DNA from: Scleromitrula shiraiana
Lineage: Eukaryota > Ascomycota > Leotiomycetes > Helotiales > Sclerotiniaceae
Length of the DNA stretch: 64,000 bases
Direction: 5' to 3'
Assembly: GCA_028455995.1 (NCBI GenBank)
Contig: JABELC010000013.1
Coordinates: forward strand, 1,364,001-1,428,000
The notes beneath the pieces were generated by a model that saw only the letters and a program-made list of their open reading frames with translations, searched no databases and had not been told where the DNA came from. Positions within the stretch are counted from its first letter, which is position 1; the number at the start of each line of letters is the position of its first letter. The position numbers were made by a program, and so were the translations under genes. Positions 62,005-64,000 of this stretch are shown piece by piece.

Positions 62005-63226
62005 AGGGAAGAGCGATTTAAAAGGGATCTTTGGACAAACATGCATGCATGGGAGGAAATAATGCGGATTAGTACAACATGGATGTGGAAGATGATTGAT
62101 TAATCGATTGTGCTAAGGATTTCTTTACATCAAGGGGCAATATGGGCATCCATTGCGGGCGTTATGTTTAATGTTTCTTCTTTCTCTCTGCTCTCTGTCT
62201 CTGCATTCTCGCATTCTCGCATTCTCGCGCTCGCCATCGTTCGCTTTCGCTTTCGACTTCAACACCCCCTTTTGCGTCACCTGCGTCACCTCATACCAAC
62301 TTGTTATACCATTTCATTTGGAGGAGATTTTCTGTTTTTTTGTTTTTTAAAATCGATATAGCTTGAGCCACTGCTTCGTTGTTTTTCGCGCGCGCTGGAT
62401 GTTCTTTATACCACTTATGAGATGTACAGAGAGAGAGACAGAGAAGGGGAGGGGAAGAGGAGTGGGTGGGATGGATGGATGGTTCATGGATCTGTTTTTT
62501 TAACTTGTCGATGTTATCCTCTTGCTTGACTAATAGAGGCATGGATGGAATAAAAATGATACTTAAAACCTAGATTTTATTTATCTCTCTATGGATACGT
62601 GATATTACCTATATGAATAATATACCATGATATCCAACTACAGCTGTGATTTGATCAGATCAGTGAGCTCGACTTTCTGTTACCTAGCCTCCTACCTTAT
62701 CTTATGTATACCCCAAGCAAATCCCCAACCCACAAAACAAAAACATCCAAAAAAAAAATGAAAAAATAAAATAAAAAATAAACCATCATAACCACCCCAT
62801 CAATAAACAAATCCTATCCCCCAAACAAAGAACCATAAACCTAATTAGCTATAGCTACAAGGCATTCTCCGTCCCAGCTCCCCTCCATCCCGATTCCCGA
62901 GGTCTTTTCTTTCATCATCCCTCATCCGTCATCCGTCACCCCAGCCTTTCATACGCATATAAAACCCATCACGTGACAAACGCCCTAAAATTTAAATTAA
63001 ATTTCATCTTTCGCGGGTCGACGCGCAGCTCGCCGTATACTTTACTTTTCGTACGCGACATTTATATTAATTAATATTTACCTACCTCCCTCACCTTGGA
63101 AAACAAAAAAAAATCCCATCCTGAGAGTTCAACTGGTTTCTTTTGATTTGGAAGATTATAATAAATACGATCATTGAGGGTCTGTTGTTTTAAGGGAAGG
63201 GAGAGGAAAGGAAAGGCTGATTAAAT
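62005..63226. other. Intergenic region
   Basis: 3' flank of the coiled-coil gene and upstream region of POB3. (GCATTCTC)n at about 62203-62228. No gene is supported. Confidence 0.5.
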
Positions 63227-64000
63227 ATGGCAATGTAAGTTTAGTTTGGTTTATTCTATCTTTTGTTGAATCATTTGTTTTGGAGGGAGAAAGGATTCGA
63301 GGAGTGTATTTTTGAGTTGTATGAAGGTGATGGGAGAATTTGAGGAAGGGAAGAGAAGGGATGGGATGGGATGGGTTGATCGTGCGATCGATTGATAAAT
63401 ACTCTTTTATCATCATCATCATCATCATCGCCATCTTCAATCCAATACCACCAACTCGTCCAATACCCCAACCCAAATACCCCCCTAAAATGCCCTCCTC
63501 CTCCTCCTCCTCCCATCACCCATCCCAAACTCCCACCCAAATACATCCACTAACACATCTGCGCCCACCCCCAGGGAATCATTCGACAACATCTACCTGG
63601 ACCTATCGCAGCAATCTGGGCGATGTCGGTTCGCCGAAACAGGGTTCGGCTGGAAACCCAGCGGCGGCGGCGATACCTTTACGCTCGAGGGCAACATGAT
63701 TGCGGGGGCGCAGTGGAGTCGCGCGAGTAAGGGTTTCGAGGTTAAGATGTTATTGAGGAATTCGGATGTTTGTTTGTTGGATGGATTTGGGAGTGAGGTT
63801 TGTGCAGTGTTTTCTTTTTTCTTTTGTGGTTTTGGGGGTTTGTGATGGGGTTTTGGGGAGTTTGATCATTTGCTTTGCTAATGCGATAATGTGATAGGAT
63901 TTCGAACGTCTAGGAAAAGTCTTCAAAAATTGGTATAGCACGAATTTGGAACATAAGGAACATGCATTAAGGGGATGGAATTGGGGAAAGGGAGAATTTG
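63227..64000 (+). CDS. POB3: FACT complex subunit POB3 (SSRP1-like), 5' part, cut by window end
   Basis: Exons 63227-63234, 63575-63797 and 63898 onward splice in phase. The start codon lies in an 8-base first exon, so the protein begins MAMESFDNIYLDLSQQSGRC. Next come FAETGFGWKPSGGGDTFTLE, AQWSRASKGFEVKMLLR, LDGFGSEDFERLGKVFKNWY and LEHKEHALRGWNWGKGEF. This is the N-terminal dimerisation/SSRC domain of Pob3/SSRP1. With Spt16 it forms FACT, which handles nucleosomes during transcription and replication in the nucleus. The gene continues beyond the window. Confidence 0.95.

Overview
The window is nuclear DNA of a filamentous ascomycete. Genes carry short introns (about 45 to 160 bases, GT/AG). 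The gene set is typically fungal: a Zn2Cys6 regulator, a HET-domain relic, a vacuolar M28 protease, an SSU1-type sulfite pump, a PHO85 kinase and a DUF3431 relic. Gene content and the AT-rich, microsatellite-rich spacers suggest a leotiomycete, perhaps a Botrytis or Sclerotinia relative. That placement is inference; no species is identified from the sequence.

Layout. 38-2570 (-) holds a divergent CorA-type transporter with a run of micro-exons. 2921-3992 (+) holds a small P-loop GTPase. 5127-8237 (+) holds a secreted subtilase with a PA domain. A 10 kb gene-poor stretch (8238-18356) follows. It is packed with microsatellites, a 609-bp array of a 9-bp unit and a 131-bp (ATG)n tract, and it leads into a MAL-activator-like Zn2Cys6 regulator (18357-20476 +). 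Next come a cAMP-receptor-like GPCR (22727-24369 +), a broken reading frame (25960-26417) and a mitochondrial sulfide:quinone oxidoreductase (26964-28298 -). From 28.7 to 35.3 kb an intact aquaporin (31383-32358 +) sits among apparent gene remnants, including a stop-interrupted DUF3431 gene and a membrane-protein gene with an in-frame TAA.

The second half is denser: SSU1-like pump (37253-39096 -), PHO85-type CDK (39915-41091 -), septin-like GTPase with a C-terminal membrane anchor (42257-44655 +), vacuolar membrane protease (49867-52965 -), G3BP-like NTF2/RRM protein (54659-56419 -), TPR protein (57239-59004 -), a small coiled-coil protein (61467-62004 +) and the 5' part of the FACT subunit POB3 (63227 to the window end, +).

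The most unusual structure is at 45.2-49.2 kb. A composite repeat unit of roughly 55-80 bp occurs about 20 times. It has a TTTTGTTGCATATCT core, an AATCGCT/AGCGATT hairpin and an AAGATCTGG tail. The first block is in one orientation, an adjacent block is mostly inverted, and a third block lies beyond a stop-riddled HET-domain pseudogene. GC-rich near-palindromes of the type CGACGCCGTCGTC recur with it. I know no named element with this structure, so it is the best candidate here for something undescribed. The genes do not form one pathway. Sulfide oxidation and sulfite export are both sulfur-detoxification functions, but the genes are 9 kb apart and nothing shows co-regulation.
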